Positions 26,951-35,394 of a stretch of DNA of 64,000 bases are shown here, piece by piece. Within the stretch, counting starts at the first letter, position 1; every line of letters starts with the position of its first letter. The DNA is from JBBQZU01 sp041749535 (GTDB lineage Bacteria; Bacteroidota; Bacteroidia; Flavobacteriales_D; Cryomorphaceae), in contig JBGTBE010000068.1 in assembly GCA_041749535.1 (NCBI GenBank), positions 27,231 through 91,230 on the forward strand, in the 5' to 3' direction. The notes under the pieces are model-generated. The model saw only the letters and a program-made list of their open reading frames with translations. It had not been told where the DNA came from and searched no databases. The translations under genes were made by a program, and so were the position numbers.

Positions 26951-27696
26951 TGGTTTTTTAAATAAATATCGATATGCTTTATAAGATTATTGGAATTTTT
27001 AAGTGAATATTCCATTTCATCCTTTGTAAGTGTAAATAGGAGTCTTTTGAAATTACTGATGCCTTGAAATTTAGCAGCCAAATCGTTGGGACTAAATTTA
27101 GTCCAGACCAAAGAGTCAATAAGGTGACCTTGATCGTGTATGGATGTTGAACCGAAAGTATAGGTGCCAACATAATCGGTTAGCTTGTTTCTATAGTCGG
27201 TGGTGATTTTTTCGACCCGTTCGGTACGATTAAATTTTCCGTTGTAGAAATTTTTTATCTGAGCTTTTAAGGAATCAGGAAGTTCTTCGATGAGATCCGT
27301 TGCAATCAGGCTATTGTAAGCGTTTGTATGATAGAAAATTTGTTCGTTCCAGTTGGGGTTGAATTCGTGCCTCGCTATGTTTACCATCGTGTCAATTGTA
27401 GCCTTTGGTTGTGCAATGCGTTTTCTTGATGATTCATTTAACTCATATTGGTCTTTGACTTCCTTAAGGTTCTCGTGAATTGACAAATTGTCCTGTATAA
27501 GGTCATCTCTTAAGGCCGTTAATGAATTTGTTATTTTAATAGATGTCTTACGGTTTTCATTCCAATTATTGATATTCAATGCAATCAAAATCCCTATGAC
27601 TACCAGGATAATCTCCCCAATGGCATATTTGAGATATTTCGATGTTTTGCCTTCTGCAAGCAGGTTTTGGCGGATGATTCTGAAAAAGCGTATCAT
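26947..27696 (-). CDS. DUF6090 family membrane protein (copy 2)
   Basis: 249 residues with the same N-terminal signature (MIRFFRIIRQNLLAEG, helix IGEIILVVIGILIALNINNW) as its two neighbours, but a body that has diverged almost fully. Its codon use is AT-richer than that of the flanking copies (many Asn, Lys and Ile codons), which hints at a different age or source. It overlaps both neighbours by four bases (ATGA junctions). Function unknown. Confidence 0.85.
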   Translation of the reverse strand: MIRFFRIIRQNLLAEGKTSKYLKYAIGEIILVVIGILIALNINNWNENRKTSIKITNSLTALRDDLIQDNLSIHENLKEVKDQYELNESSRKRIAQPKATIDTMVNIARHEFNPNWNEQIFYHTNAYNSLIATDLIEELPDSLKAQIKNFYNGKFNRTERVEKITTDYRNKLTDYVGTYTFGSTSIHDQGHLIDSLVWTKFSPNDLAAKFQGISNFKRLLFTLTKDEMEYSLKNSNNLIKHIDIYLKNQ

Positions 27697-28421
27697 TTTT
27701 GTATCGCTGAAAGGTGGGAGAGTACAATACGTATTTCAAGAAGTTCCTTCTCAGCATAAAGCGCGAGATCGTATTGGTAGGCCACCCAGCCTTGCATCTC
27801 TGCACGTGATGCGCGCAGGGCATTCCAATCGTACGATACGATGCCGCCTTCGCCTTCCCAGGTAGCAGGGTCCATATTCCAATCTACAGCGCGGTAGTAA
27901 TTTGATCCGGGTGCGAATATCACACTTGTTGCAACTGGGTAGATGCGTTCCAGGCGCTCGTGCGCATCTCCATAGCGGATTAATGCTTTGCGCAGCTCAA
28001 CATCGCGTATGTCTGACAAGCGCCCTGTGGAAACGAGTTCCTGGTACGAAGTGGCAATCTGTGGAACGTTCTGCACCCAGTTGGACCTGGCAAGCGCTTT
28101 TCGAAATTGGCGCTCATCATGGGGTGGATTTTCGAGACGCAGGGCATTCACCACATATGCCGTACTTTGATGGGATGAGTGTGCAAATGAAACCAACCCG
28201 GCCAAAACAGGTTCGAGCACGCGAAACTCTTCTTCGAGTCGCAGCAACATGCTGTCGTGGAGAGCAGCCTTCTTTGAAGCTTCGTTCCAGTTGTTTAATT
28301 GCAAGGCGATGAGTATGCCGATGACCACGAGAAGTATTTCTCCAATGGCATAGGTGAAGTAGCGGGTCACACGGCCTTGAGCCATCATGTTTCGGCGGAT
28401 GGTTCTGAAGAAGCGAATCAT
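27693..28421 (-). CDS. DUF6090 family membrane protein (copy 1)
   Basis: 242 residues; MIRFFRTIRRNMMAQG, then helix AIGEILLVVIGILIALQLNNW (about 22-43), then a helical, Glu/Arg/Ala-rich body with an extended C-terminus (LYAEKELLEIRIVLSHL). The first 13 residues and the membrane helix are nearly the same in the three copies, so that end is what selection keeps. It starts 41 bases after the stop of the cyclase-fusion gene on the same strand, and may share its transcript. Confidence 0.85.
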   Translation of the reverse strand: MIRFFRTIRRNMMAQGRVTRYFTYAIGEILLVVIGILIALQLNNWNEASKKAALHDSMLLRLEEEFRVLEPVLAGLVSFAHSSHQSTAYVVNALRLENPPHDERQFRKALARSNWVQNVPQIATSYQELVSTGRLSDIRDVELRKALIRYGDAHERLERIYPVATSVIFAPGSNYYRAVDWNMDPATWEGEGGIVSYDWNALRASRAEMQGWVAYQYDLALYAEKELLEIRIVLSHLSAIQK

Positions 28422-28462
28422 AAATGTTTTCTTATTCTAATTGTCAATTTCATGGCAATTCA

Positions 28463-31072
28463 TCAATTCACTTTCCCTAAATAAGTATCATACCAGGCCA
28501 GCGACTCCTTCACAAAATCAATCCGGGGCACGAGGTGGCCTGCTTCGTAAACAATCCGCTTTTTGTGTGCGTCAGGGGTGCCCAGGAATTCAAACATGGG
28601 TTTCTGCGATGTCTCAGAGGGAAAAAACATGTCATGCTTGCCATTGAGCATAAGGGTGGGCTGGGTGACGCGCGGCAGGTAGTTGAGTTGGTCGGCCTCG
28701 GGCAGTGATTTGTTCATCACCATGCCACCTACATTCAGCACGCTGGCTTTGATTCGTTTTTCTACCGCAGGAATGATTCCGCCCATGTAGCCGCCCCAGC
28801 TCCAGCCTAGATAACCAACCTTGTCTGCCTGCATATCAGGCCGTGTTTCAAGGTAATCAATGGTCCAGCCGAATTCTTTGCCCCACATCAGCAGGTGGTC
28901 TTTATAGAAAACTGTTTCGTTGGGCAGGTCTGATTTTAAATCGTCATGGCGCTCATGTGTTCCTTTGAGGATGGGCACGATCAGCGCGCGCCCGCTTTTC
29001 ATCACAAAACCCATAAACCGCGGTGCTTCTTGCGGGTCATACTGGGTAGAGTAGATTACATTCGACCCCGGAAAAAAAATGATGGGTTGGAATGGGCCCT
29101 GTGCATTTTCGGGCATATAGAGCCAGGCTTCCATCCGCTCGTTGTTGTACCCCGCATCGTATGAGATTTTTTCGACCTTCCATCCATCGCCATCTATCGT
29201 TTGCTCAATCGTGGGATTGAGTGGGGCTTTGTCATAAATGAACTGGTTAAGGAAGAGTGCAAAGGCCTTGTCATCTACCGGTGTTTCCACGGTATAGTCA
29301 CGGAATAGAGGAGCCACATTTGCAGCCAGCTTCACAGCACCGGTATCGCCTTCAAGTATCACAACACACCTGAAACCATTGGCCACGCTTCGGTCCATAG
29401 CCGATTGGGTATAACTGTCGTTAAAAGCAAAAGTAGGATCATTCCAACCGCCGCCGAGAATAAAATTCTGGCCCTTTTCATTGCTTTCGTTCATGCACCA
29501 TTCCCTTGCATTTCCCGCTAGGTCGTGCACACCAAATGAACTGTATCCGTTAAGGCTGCCGACTGGTATAGTAGAAACTCCATTAAAGTTGCTGAGCGGA
29601 ACAAGATATTGGGTTCTATTGGTATGGGCCACCACACTCCAATGAAACACCGTGGGCAGTTGCTTTTTCGCAAAAGCGGCGTAGGCCGCCGCTTCGTACC
29701 AGGAAATCCCTGTCACAGGGTGGTTCTCCGTACCATCGGGGTAAGTGCCCGCCTCCCAATTAGCCGGTCCGGGCAAATTTGTTTTATCTATAAACATGGC
29801 CATTGCTTCAGCTGCTGAATGGGCTGTTCCTTTGGCGTAAAAAGGATGTTTCCAATAGCTGCTATCTGAATACCCACCAGCATCGACAAAAACTTTAAAT
29901 TCTTTATTCGTTACTTCGTATTTGTCAATTAAAAATTCACCGACTTGTTTACCTCCCTCCTGTTCCAGACCTACAATGTACATGCGGGCGATATTGGCAG
30001 GTATCCGAGTCATATTTTCGGGAAGACTACCGACAGGGTCCATTTTTAGTGTGTCTATATCCGACCCGATCTTTCCTGCCCAAGGCCCCGCATATTCAAT
30101 GGTGTGATAGCCTTCTTTTCTGATTTCCATACGCAGATATCCGCGGGCTAATTTTATATCCTTCAGTGGAGTCTCACCTGCATTTCTCCATTCGTCATCG
30201 GGCTTGTCGTAATCTTTCCAGAAAACTTCAGCGCCGGGTGGAAAGGTTTCTATGGAAACAACAGCCGAAATGTTTGGCCACAGCTTAATCAATGCTGAAT
30301 CGCCAGGAATATACTTTTCAGCTTCCATGGCCATATCAAAGCCTTCAGTAGGCATCACGAAATTAGTCTCGGACATTTTTTGAATGGCTGGCAACAGCGT
30401 ATTGCGTGCGTGAAGCTTGTTGAGATATGGCGGGATGAAAAAATAAGCAACCAGTGACGCCACCGCGAGCACCCCCAAAAGCCTGAGCAGGAGCGTTCTC
30501 TTTTTGATGGAAATGCGGTCGCTCACATATTTGATGCCCTTTCCATACAGCTTTTTATTCAATGGTACCTTCAGTCCCGTGTTGCTCACGGCAAAAATCT
30601 CCACTGGCTCCAGCATATTCTTAAGCAGGTATTTGCCAAGCGAAATGGTCTGTATATCGCGCTGGCTCTTCACATCATCCTGCACTTTAGAAGAAATAAA
30701 AATGCTGCCTGGAATGGCGAGCGACTCCAGTCGGGAAGCAATATTCACCCCATCGCCATGAACGTCTGCATCGTGAAAAATCACGTCGGCTTGGTGTATA
30801 CCTATGCGCAATGGCACTACTGGTTCTTGCAGCATCAGTGTTTGCACTTTTATGGCCGTATGCAGGGATTGGATGGCACTGCTGAAGGTGCACAACACAC
30901 CATCGCCCATCCATTTTATAATTTTTCCGTTGTGCAAACTCACAGCAGTTTCGAGTTCTTGCTTTAGTTTTTGACGAAGCTCGAGCGCCAGCTTTTCATC
31001 GCTTTGCATCATTGCTGAAAAGCCGGCTATATCTGCAAACAGGATGGCGGCGAGCTGACGTGATTCTGACAT
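28463..31072 (-). CDS. Cyclase - PEGA-like - SUMF1 - alpha/beta hydrolase fusion protein
   Basis: 869 residues in four parts. (1) Cytoplasmic class III nucleotide cyclase (1-165): metal Asp D14 (FADIAGF) and D57 (KWMGDGVL), Lys54, and VNIASRL (109-115), so probably active. (2) One membrane helix (about 194-213). (3) Outside: a PEGA-like segment (about 271-335, VSIETFPPGAEVFW). (4) A SUMF1/formylglycine-generating-enzyme-like domain (about 357-575, with GVHDLAGNAREWC and NGFRCV), then an alpha/beta hydrolase (about 625-865) with Ser758 in GWSWGG, Asp814 in GKHD and His846 in EAGH. Related proteins I recall carry a Ser/Thr kinase where this one has a cyclase. It heads a co-oriented run into the DUF6090 genes. 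Confidence 0.85.
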   Translation of the reverse strand: MSESRQLAAILFADIAGFSAMMQSDEKLALELRQKLKQELETAVSLHNGKIIKWMGDGVLCTFSSAIQSLHTAIKVQTLMLQEPVVPLRIGIHQADVIFHDADVHGDGVNIASRLESLAIPGSIFISSKVQDDVKSQRDIQTISLGKYLLKNMLEPVEIFAVSNTGLKVPLNKKLYGKGIKYVSDRISIKKRTLLLRLLGVLAVASLVAYFFIPPYLNKLHARNTLLPAIQKMSETNFVMPTEGFDMAMEAEKYIPGDSALIKLWPNISAVVSIETFPPGAEVFWKDYDKPDDEWRNAGETPLKDIKLARGYLRMEIRKEGYHTIEYAGPWAGKIGSDIDTLKMDPVGSLPENMTRIPANIARMYIVGLEQEGGKQVGEFLIDKYEVTNKEFKVFVDAGGYSDSSYWKHPFYAKGTAHSAAEAMAMFIDKTNLPGPANWEAGTYPDGTENHPVTGISWYEAAAYAAFAKKQLPTVFHWSVVAHTNRTQYLVPLSNFNGVSTIPVGSLNGYSSFGVHDLAGNAREWCMNESNEKGQNFILGGGWNDPTFAFNDSYTQSAMDRSVANGFRCVVILEGDTGAVKLAANVAPLFRDYTVETPVDDKAFALFLNQFIYDKAPLNPTIEQTIDGDGWKVEKISYDAGYNNERMEAWLYMPENAQGPFQPIIFFPGSNVIYSTQYDPQEAPRFMGFVMKSGRALIVPILKGTHERHDDLKSDLPNETVFYKDHLLMWGKEFGWTIDYLETRPDMQADKVGYLGWSWGGYMGGIIPAVEKRIKASVLNVGGMVMNKSLPEADQLNYLPRVTQPTLMLNGKHDMFFPSETSQKPMFEFLGTPDAHKKRIVYEAGHLVPRIDFVKESLAWYDTYLGKVN

Positions 31073-32164
31073 TTATCGTTGGTTTGGGTGGTATAGGATA
31101 GGAGCCAATTCTTTCCGTGGAGCGACTTCCACGTTAGGATGGTTAAGGGAAGGATCATGGCTTTGTTGAAAGATCCAGCCTTCCTGGCCGGCAAGAAAAA
31201 TACGCTGGTGGGAATGAAAAACATTGGTAGCAAACCGGGTGACATACTCCTGAGCTTTGGTACCAGATATGCCGAAATCAAAAATGAGAACAGCAAGAAG
31301 GCGGTGAAATTCCATTGGGGAAAGTTAACGTTCTTTCCGTATTGTACAATTCAACATTGCTTTAGATGGGTCTCAGGTATTCTGGAACCAAAAAGGATTG
31401 TGGCGAAAAATTTTTAATGGCTATTTATCAATATTTTAATGGTAATTGCTTTGGCAGACCGCAGCAAAGATTTTCAAATCTTCTAACACGGAGTTCCCAA
31501 AGAAACGGGTTCCAAACCTTCAACGTTTCAAATATGGCAACGAGCTGAATGAAATGAAGGGCATTGCCTAGCCAGAACTGCATCATGACAGCCTTACCAC
31601 TTGGCAGTTGGCGAGTCCACCCGCTGATTTTAATACGCATATTATTATTGCAACCGTCGCACAATTGTATCCTTTAAATGGTTTCACAGATTTGTTGAGG
31701 GCAATTAGAAAAAAATCTCCGGTGCAGACATTCGTTTGAAAACAATATAGACATGTGGTTCTGGTTCAGGCAAAACATTTTGCGCTCAGACACATATGGA
31801 TATTTGCAAATGATGACCAATCTGTTGTTAAGCCCGCTTCCAACCTTTTGAATCATTGCTACATTTAATGCATTCAGGCAATGTTGATTGTCACAGATGA
31901 GAACCCAATACTGCATTCTATATCTACACCGACTATTGTTCAAACATATGGTTTAAGATTTAAACATTGACTTGAAATACCCGGAGCCAAAGAAAAGCCC
32001 GATGGAAGACGGGCGATTTCAACAAAATAAATTTAATTATATATATTTCAGCGTTTTAATTATATTTTTCACGATCCATACGAGAAAATTATTTTAACAC
32101 AATTAAACATTTTCAGAATTGGTCTGTTTTCGTTTTGTTTAATCTTAATCTAAAAAAGTTCAAC
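31073..32164. other. Long region without a recognisable gene upstream of the rhodopsin
   Basis: About 1.1 kb. Short frames on both strands show no family, no signal peptide and no start context I trust. 31440-31960 looks like decayed coding sequence but cannot be assigned. The last 180 bases are very AT-rich, with TATATTTC at 32042-32049 as a weak -7-like box. They presumably hold the rhodopsin promoter and leader. Confidence 0.5.
31987..32014 (-). terminator. Possible intrinsic terminator or hairpin
   Basis: GCCCG (31997-32001) pairs with CGGGC (32010-32014) around an eight-base loop. On the minus strand it is followed by TTTTCTTT, as in many Bacteroidota terminators. No minus-strand gene lies just to its right, so it may be a relic or part of the rhodopsin leader. 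Confidence 0.35.
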
Positions 32165-32917
32165 ATGAAAACAGTACTTCTTGATGTCGTAATCATCCCC
32201 GTAAATGACCCGGTTGCGTTTACATTTTTTATCGGTTACATGGCCATGCTGGCTGCCTCAGTCTTTTTCTTTTTTGAAAGGAGTCGCGTAAAAGGAAAGT
32301 GGAAAACATCCCTTCTGGTTTCAGGTCTTATTACGGGTATTGCTGCTGTGCATTACTATTACATGCGAGATTACTACATGGCCACTGGAGAAAATCCGAC
32401 GGCACTCAGGTACATCGACTGGACGCTAACAGTGCCCTTAATGTGTGTTGAATTTTACCTCCTTACCAAAGCAGCAGGAGCCAAGCTCTCATTGCTGTGG
32501 AAACTCATTATTGCAGCGGTGGTGATGTTGGTTGCGGGTTATATTGGTGAGGCCTTTTCAGACGGCTCTACAGGTCATTCAGTTACTTGGGGGGTTATCT
32601 CATCCATTGGTTATGTGTACATTCTCTACACTTCATGGATAGGTGAAGTGAAGCAATTGGCTGACAAGAGTGGCAATCCAACAGTGATAAGAGGTGTTCG
32701 TACCCTTGCATGGTTTGTACTCGTAGGATGGGCCATTTACCCAATTGGGTATATGTGTATGCCTGGCGGGTGGCTTAATGTAGGTCTTGGATGGGAATCA
32801 TCCAATGTTGACTTGTTTTATAATATAGCTGATGCAATCAATAAAATTGGATTTGGACTTGTAGTTTACAGCATTGCATTGAGCGATGGCACTGTAGATG
32901 AGAAGGTAGTAGCCTAG
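32165..32917 (+). CDS. Proteorhodopsin, DTE-type light-driven proton pump
   Basis: 250 residues, seven membrane helices. Helix C reads RYIDWTLTVPLMCVE and gives Asp85 (Schiff-base counter-ion), Thr89 and Glu96 (proton donor): the DTE set of proton-pumping proteorhodopsins, not the NDQ or NTQ sets of sodium or chloride pumps. Met93 sits at the spectral tuning site (105 in marine proteorhodopsin); Met or Leu there gives green absorption. His63 matches the His75 that pairs with the counter-ion. Lys227 in DAINKIGFG binds retinal. A TTG 30 bases upstream is in frame, but ATG 32165 gives the normal N-terminus. A retinal-synthesis fusion gene follows, so the cell can make the chromophore if it makes lycopene. 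Confidence 0.96.
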   Translation: MKTVLLDVVIIPVNDPVAFTFFIGYMAMLAASVFFFFERSRVKGKWKTSLLVSGLITGIAAVHYYYMRDYYMATGENPTALRYIDWTLTVPLMCVEFYLLTKAAGAKLSLLWKLIIAAVVMLVAGYIGEAFSDGSTGHSVTWGVISSIGYVYILYTSWIGEVKQLADKSGNPTVIRGVRTLAWFVLVGWAIYPIGYMCMPGGWLNVGLGWESSNVDLFYNIADAINKIGFGLVVYSIALSDGTVDEKVVA

Positions 32918-32946
32918 GTCTGCTGGTAGATTGGATATCAACCGTT

Positions 32947-32972
32947 TGCCCCCGAATAATTATTCGGGGGCA
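32947..32972 (+). terminator. Perfect 26-bp palindrome between rhodopsin and crtY-blh genes
   Basis: GCCCCCGAATAA and its exact reverse complement abut without a loop, with one more T-A pair outside. As RNA it would form a strong GC-based hairpin. It lies 29 bases after the rhodopsin stop and 29 bases before the next start. The downstream tract (ATTTATCATAT) is AT-rich but not a run of T, so partial termination or mRNA 3'-end protection fits better than full termination. Confidence 0.6.
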
Positions 32973-33001
32973 TTTATCATATACTGTTCTTACTCAAATC
33001 A

Positions 33002-35077
33002 GTGAAAAATTCTCCGTTATCAGATTTTGATGCAATAGTGCTTGGCGCAGGAGGGGCAGGTCTTTTGCTCCTACAGGCGCTGCATGAGGATGGATGGATG
33101 AAAGACAACCGCATACTGGTAGTGGAACCTGAAGCCAAACAAACAAATGACCGCACCTGGTGCTATTGGTCCGATGGCTCCGATCAGCTGCTTCAAAACT
33201 TGGGCGATGTGGTCTCACATAGCTGGAGTATGGTAAACAACGGCTTGGGCAGTGTTGAATCCCTCTCACCCTACACCTATTCGCACATCAGGAGCAAAGA
33301 CTTTTACGCCAAGGTGATGAATACCATTCTCCCCTTCGTATCCTGGAAGAATGCCCGCGCCGGAGAAGTTTACGAAAAAGACGGGTTGTGCTTCGTGCAC
33401 ATAGAGGACATCTGCTTGTCAGCCCGTTACATTTTTGATTCGCGGCCCTTCTCTCCTACCGAGCTTGATGCTGTGATGAAATCCAGCGACAGTTTGTGGC
33501 AATCATTTGTTGGTTTCAGGGTTAAAACTGAAATGCCGGTTCATACTGAAGTATGCACCCTGATGGACTTCAATATTGAGCAGGATGGTGCTTCTCAATT
33601 TGTATACACCTTACCGACTGATGAACATGAGGCCCTCATCGAACTTACGAGGTTTGGCACTGACATTTTAGACAAAGAAAGGGCACACCAACTTTTACTG
33701 AAATACATCGATCTGAATTACGGGAAATTCCAGATACTGGAAACAGAATATGGACGAATACCTATGACCGCTGCTTTAAACCCGAAGTTGGAGTTTCATG
33801 CACAGGAAACTTGCTACATCCAAATAGGCTCGAGGGCCGGAGCAGTGAAAAGCACCACCGGATATGCTTTCAAGAAGATGTCAAATCACGCCCAGCGCAT
33901 CGCGAAAGCGCTTACATCCGCAGGGCAGATACCTACGGCGTTTCACCATCCGCGTTTGTCATTTTACGACGACCTCTTGTTAAGGGTCCTCACCCAGCGC
34001 CCGGATTGGGGTAAAAATATATTTCAGCGCCTTTTCAGCAAACGAAGAACTGCAGATGTACTCAGATTTCTCGATGAGGAAACCCATCTGATTCAGGAAG
34101 CAAAAATTCTTTCGGCATTGCAACCGGGCCCTTTTCTACAAGCACTGGTTTCGACCCGGGTGAAAAATCTCCGCAATTCAATCTCAAGAATATATAAAGA
34201 AGCACCAACCCTTCTACAAACTGATGGTGCGCTTGTACTATTGCTGACATGCATGCTGGTGCTTTGCAATGTCCTCATGCACGACGCTCTTGTTACAGCC
34301 AGTCCATGGATACTTCTTGCCGGCCTCATCTTCCCCGGTATTCCCCACGGTGCAGTAGACCATTGGATAGCCCTGGGAGCGAAAATTGATTGGCGTAAGC
34401 TTCTGGCATTTGTGGTTCGATACCTTGCAGTTATGGGTGCAATTGGGATGCTCTGGTGGATAAGCCCCACGGTGGGGTTCATATTCTTCCTGGGCTACTC
34501 TGCTTGGCATTTCGGTGAAACTGATTTGCAGGAATGGAAGTCCTACAAAGGAATACTTGCCAGCTTATGGGGATGCGCCGTATTGGGGACCATCCTTTTT
34601 GGCCATTTCAGCAGTTTGGAGCCTTATATGAATTCCTATGGCATCTATTCTTTGTACACATTTCTGGCCCCATTCCAGTATTTGCTGTTAGCAAGTTCAC
34701 TGGCTGCCGTTGGTATAACTGGTGTATTGCTTCCTAAACAAGCGGTGAAACAATGGGCAATTACCGCATCGGTGCTCTTACTTGGTTTATTCCTTCCCTT
34801 GCTTCTGTCGTTTGCATTGTACTTTGTAGGATGCCATAGTTTTCGGGGGTGGAAACACCTTCAAACAGGCTTGCAAAGCTCTCCAACATCCCTTCTTCGT
34901 AAAGCACTTCCTTTCAGCTTTGGTGCCTGGCTAATCGGAGTTGTCGCCCTGCTTGCAGTAACACATGCCGGACTGTTAATCAACAATCTGTGGGCATTTG
35001 GTTTCGCTTTTATTGCAGCTATAAGCGCTCCTCATGTGTGGATGATGCACATAATGTACAGAAAAACTTCTTCCTGA
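33002..35077 (+). CDS. Fused lycopene beta-cyclase and Brp/Blh beta-carotene 15,15'-dioxygenase
   Basis: 691 residues with a GTG start. Part 1 (1 to about 395) is a CrtY-type lycopene cyclase: FAD-binding LGAGGAG (14-20), then TNDRTWCYW (48-56), YIFDSRPF (143-150) and the IQIGSRAGAVKSTTGYAF block (273-290). It would close both rings of lycopene to beta-carotene. Part 2 (about 405-690) is a multi-helix Brp/Blh membrane dioxygenase: PHGAVDH (448-454), AWHFGETD (501-508), CHSFRGWKH (611-619) and APHVWMMH (676-683) supply the conserved His residues for iron. It would cleave beta-carotene to two retinals. There is no stop or frameshift at the joint, so this is a true fusion. It follows the rhodopsin gene directly. 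CrtB, CrtI and CrtE are not in the window. Confidence 0.92.
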   Translation: MKNSPLSDFDAIVLGAGGAGLLLLQALHEDGWMKDNRILVVEPEAKQTNDRTWCYWSDGSDQLLQNLGDVVSHSWSMVNNGLGSVESLSPYTYSHIRSKDFYAKVMNTILPFVSWKNARAGEVYEKDGLCFVHIEDICLSARYIFDSRPFSPTELDAVMKSSDSLWQSFVGFRVKTEMPVHTEVCTLMDFNIEQDGASQFVYTLPTDEHEALIELTRFGTDILDKERAHQLLLKYIDLNYGKFQILETEYGRIPMTAALNPKLEFHAQETCYIQIGSRAGAVKSTTGYAFKKMSNHAQRIAKALTSAGQIPTAFHHPRLSFYDDLLLRVLTQRPDWGKNIFQRLFSKRRTADVLRFLDEETHLIQEAKILSALQPGPFLQALVSTRVKNLRNSISRIYKEAPTLLQTDGALVLLLTCMLVLCNVLMHDALVTASPWILLAGLIFPGIPHGAVDHWIALGAKIDWRKLLAFVVRYLAVMGAIGMLWWISPTVGFIFFLGYSAWHFGETDLQEWKSYKGILASLWGCAVLGTILFGHFSSLEPYMNSYGIYSLYTFLAPFQYLLLASSLAAVGITGVLLPKQAVKQWAITASVLLLGLFLPLLLSFALYFVGCHSFRGWKHLQTGLQSSPTSLLRKALPFSFGAWLIGVVALLAVTHAGLLINNLWAFGFAFIAAISAPHVWMMHIMYRKTSS

Positions 35078-35164
35078 AATGACAATCTTCCATCAGGCAT
35101 TTCAGTTTGAGGAAGAAACAGAACAAAGACCAACCTAAAAAGATGGTACTTTACGGACATAAAA

Positions 35165-35203
35165 CAATGTGCAATGTGCAATGTACAATGTACAATGTAC
35201 AAT
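35165..35203 (+). repeat. Heptanucleotide tandem repeat
   Basis: 5.6 copies of CAATGTR: the first two end in G and the next three in A. It lies in the roughly 320-base gene-free gap after crtY-blh, where I see nothing else. Slippage here would alter only spacing. Confidence 0.85.
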
Positions 35204-35394
35204 CAGTTGAAGCTGATTCAGAAAGTGGGGAGTATCCTATATTTTAAACAAAACATTCTTACTCTCTATAAAGAACAGGGAAAATTTTTGGAATTCAAAA
35301 GCCTGGCATTCTCACAAGAATGATAAAATACAGCACATATACTATCGCGATGATAAGATATACCGATTGCAATTCTTGCAAAAAACAGAAGAAA

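Noticed and set aside
31139..31417. 92-codon plus-strand frame in the gap before the rhodopsin
   Set aside because: Composition is not protein-like and no start context or family was seen.
32135..32164. TTG start giving ten extra residues on the rhodopsin
   Set aside because: The ATG at 32165 gives the normal N-terminus; the extra residues are Asn/Lys-rich and not conserved in type.
35165..35203. Possible CRISPR-like array
   Set aside because: Seven-base units without spacers; a simple tandem repeat.
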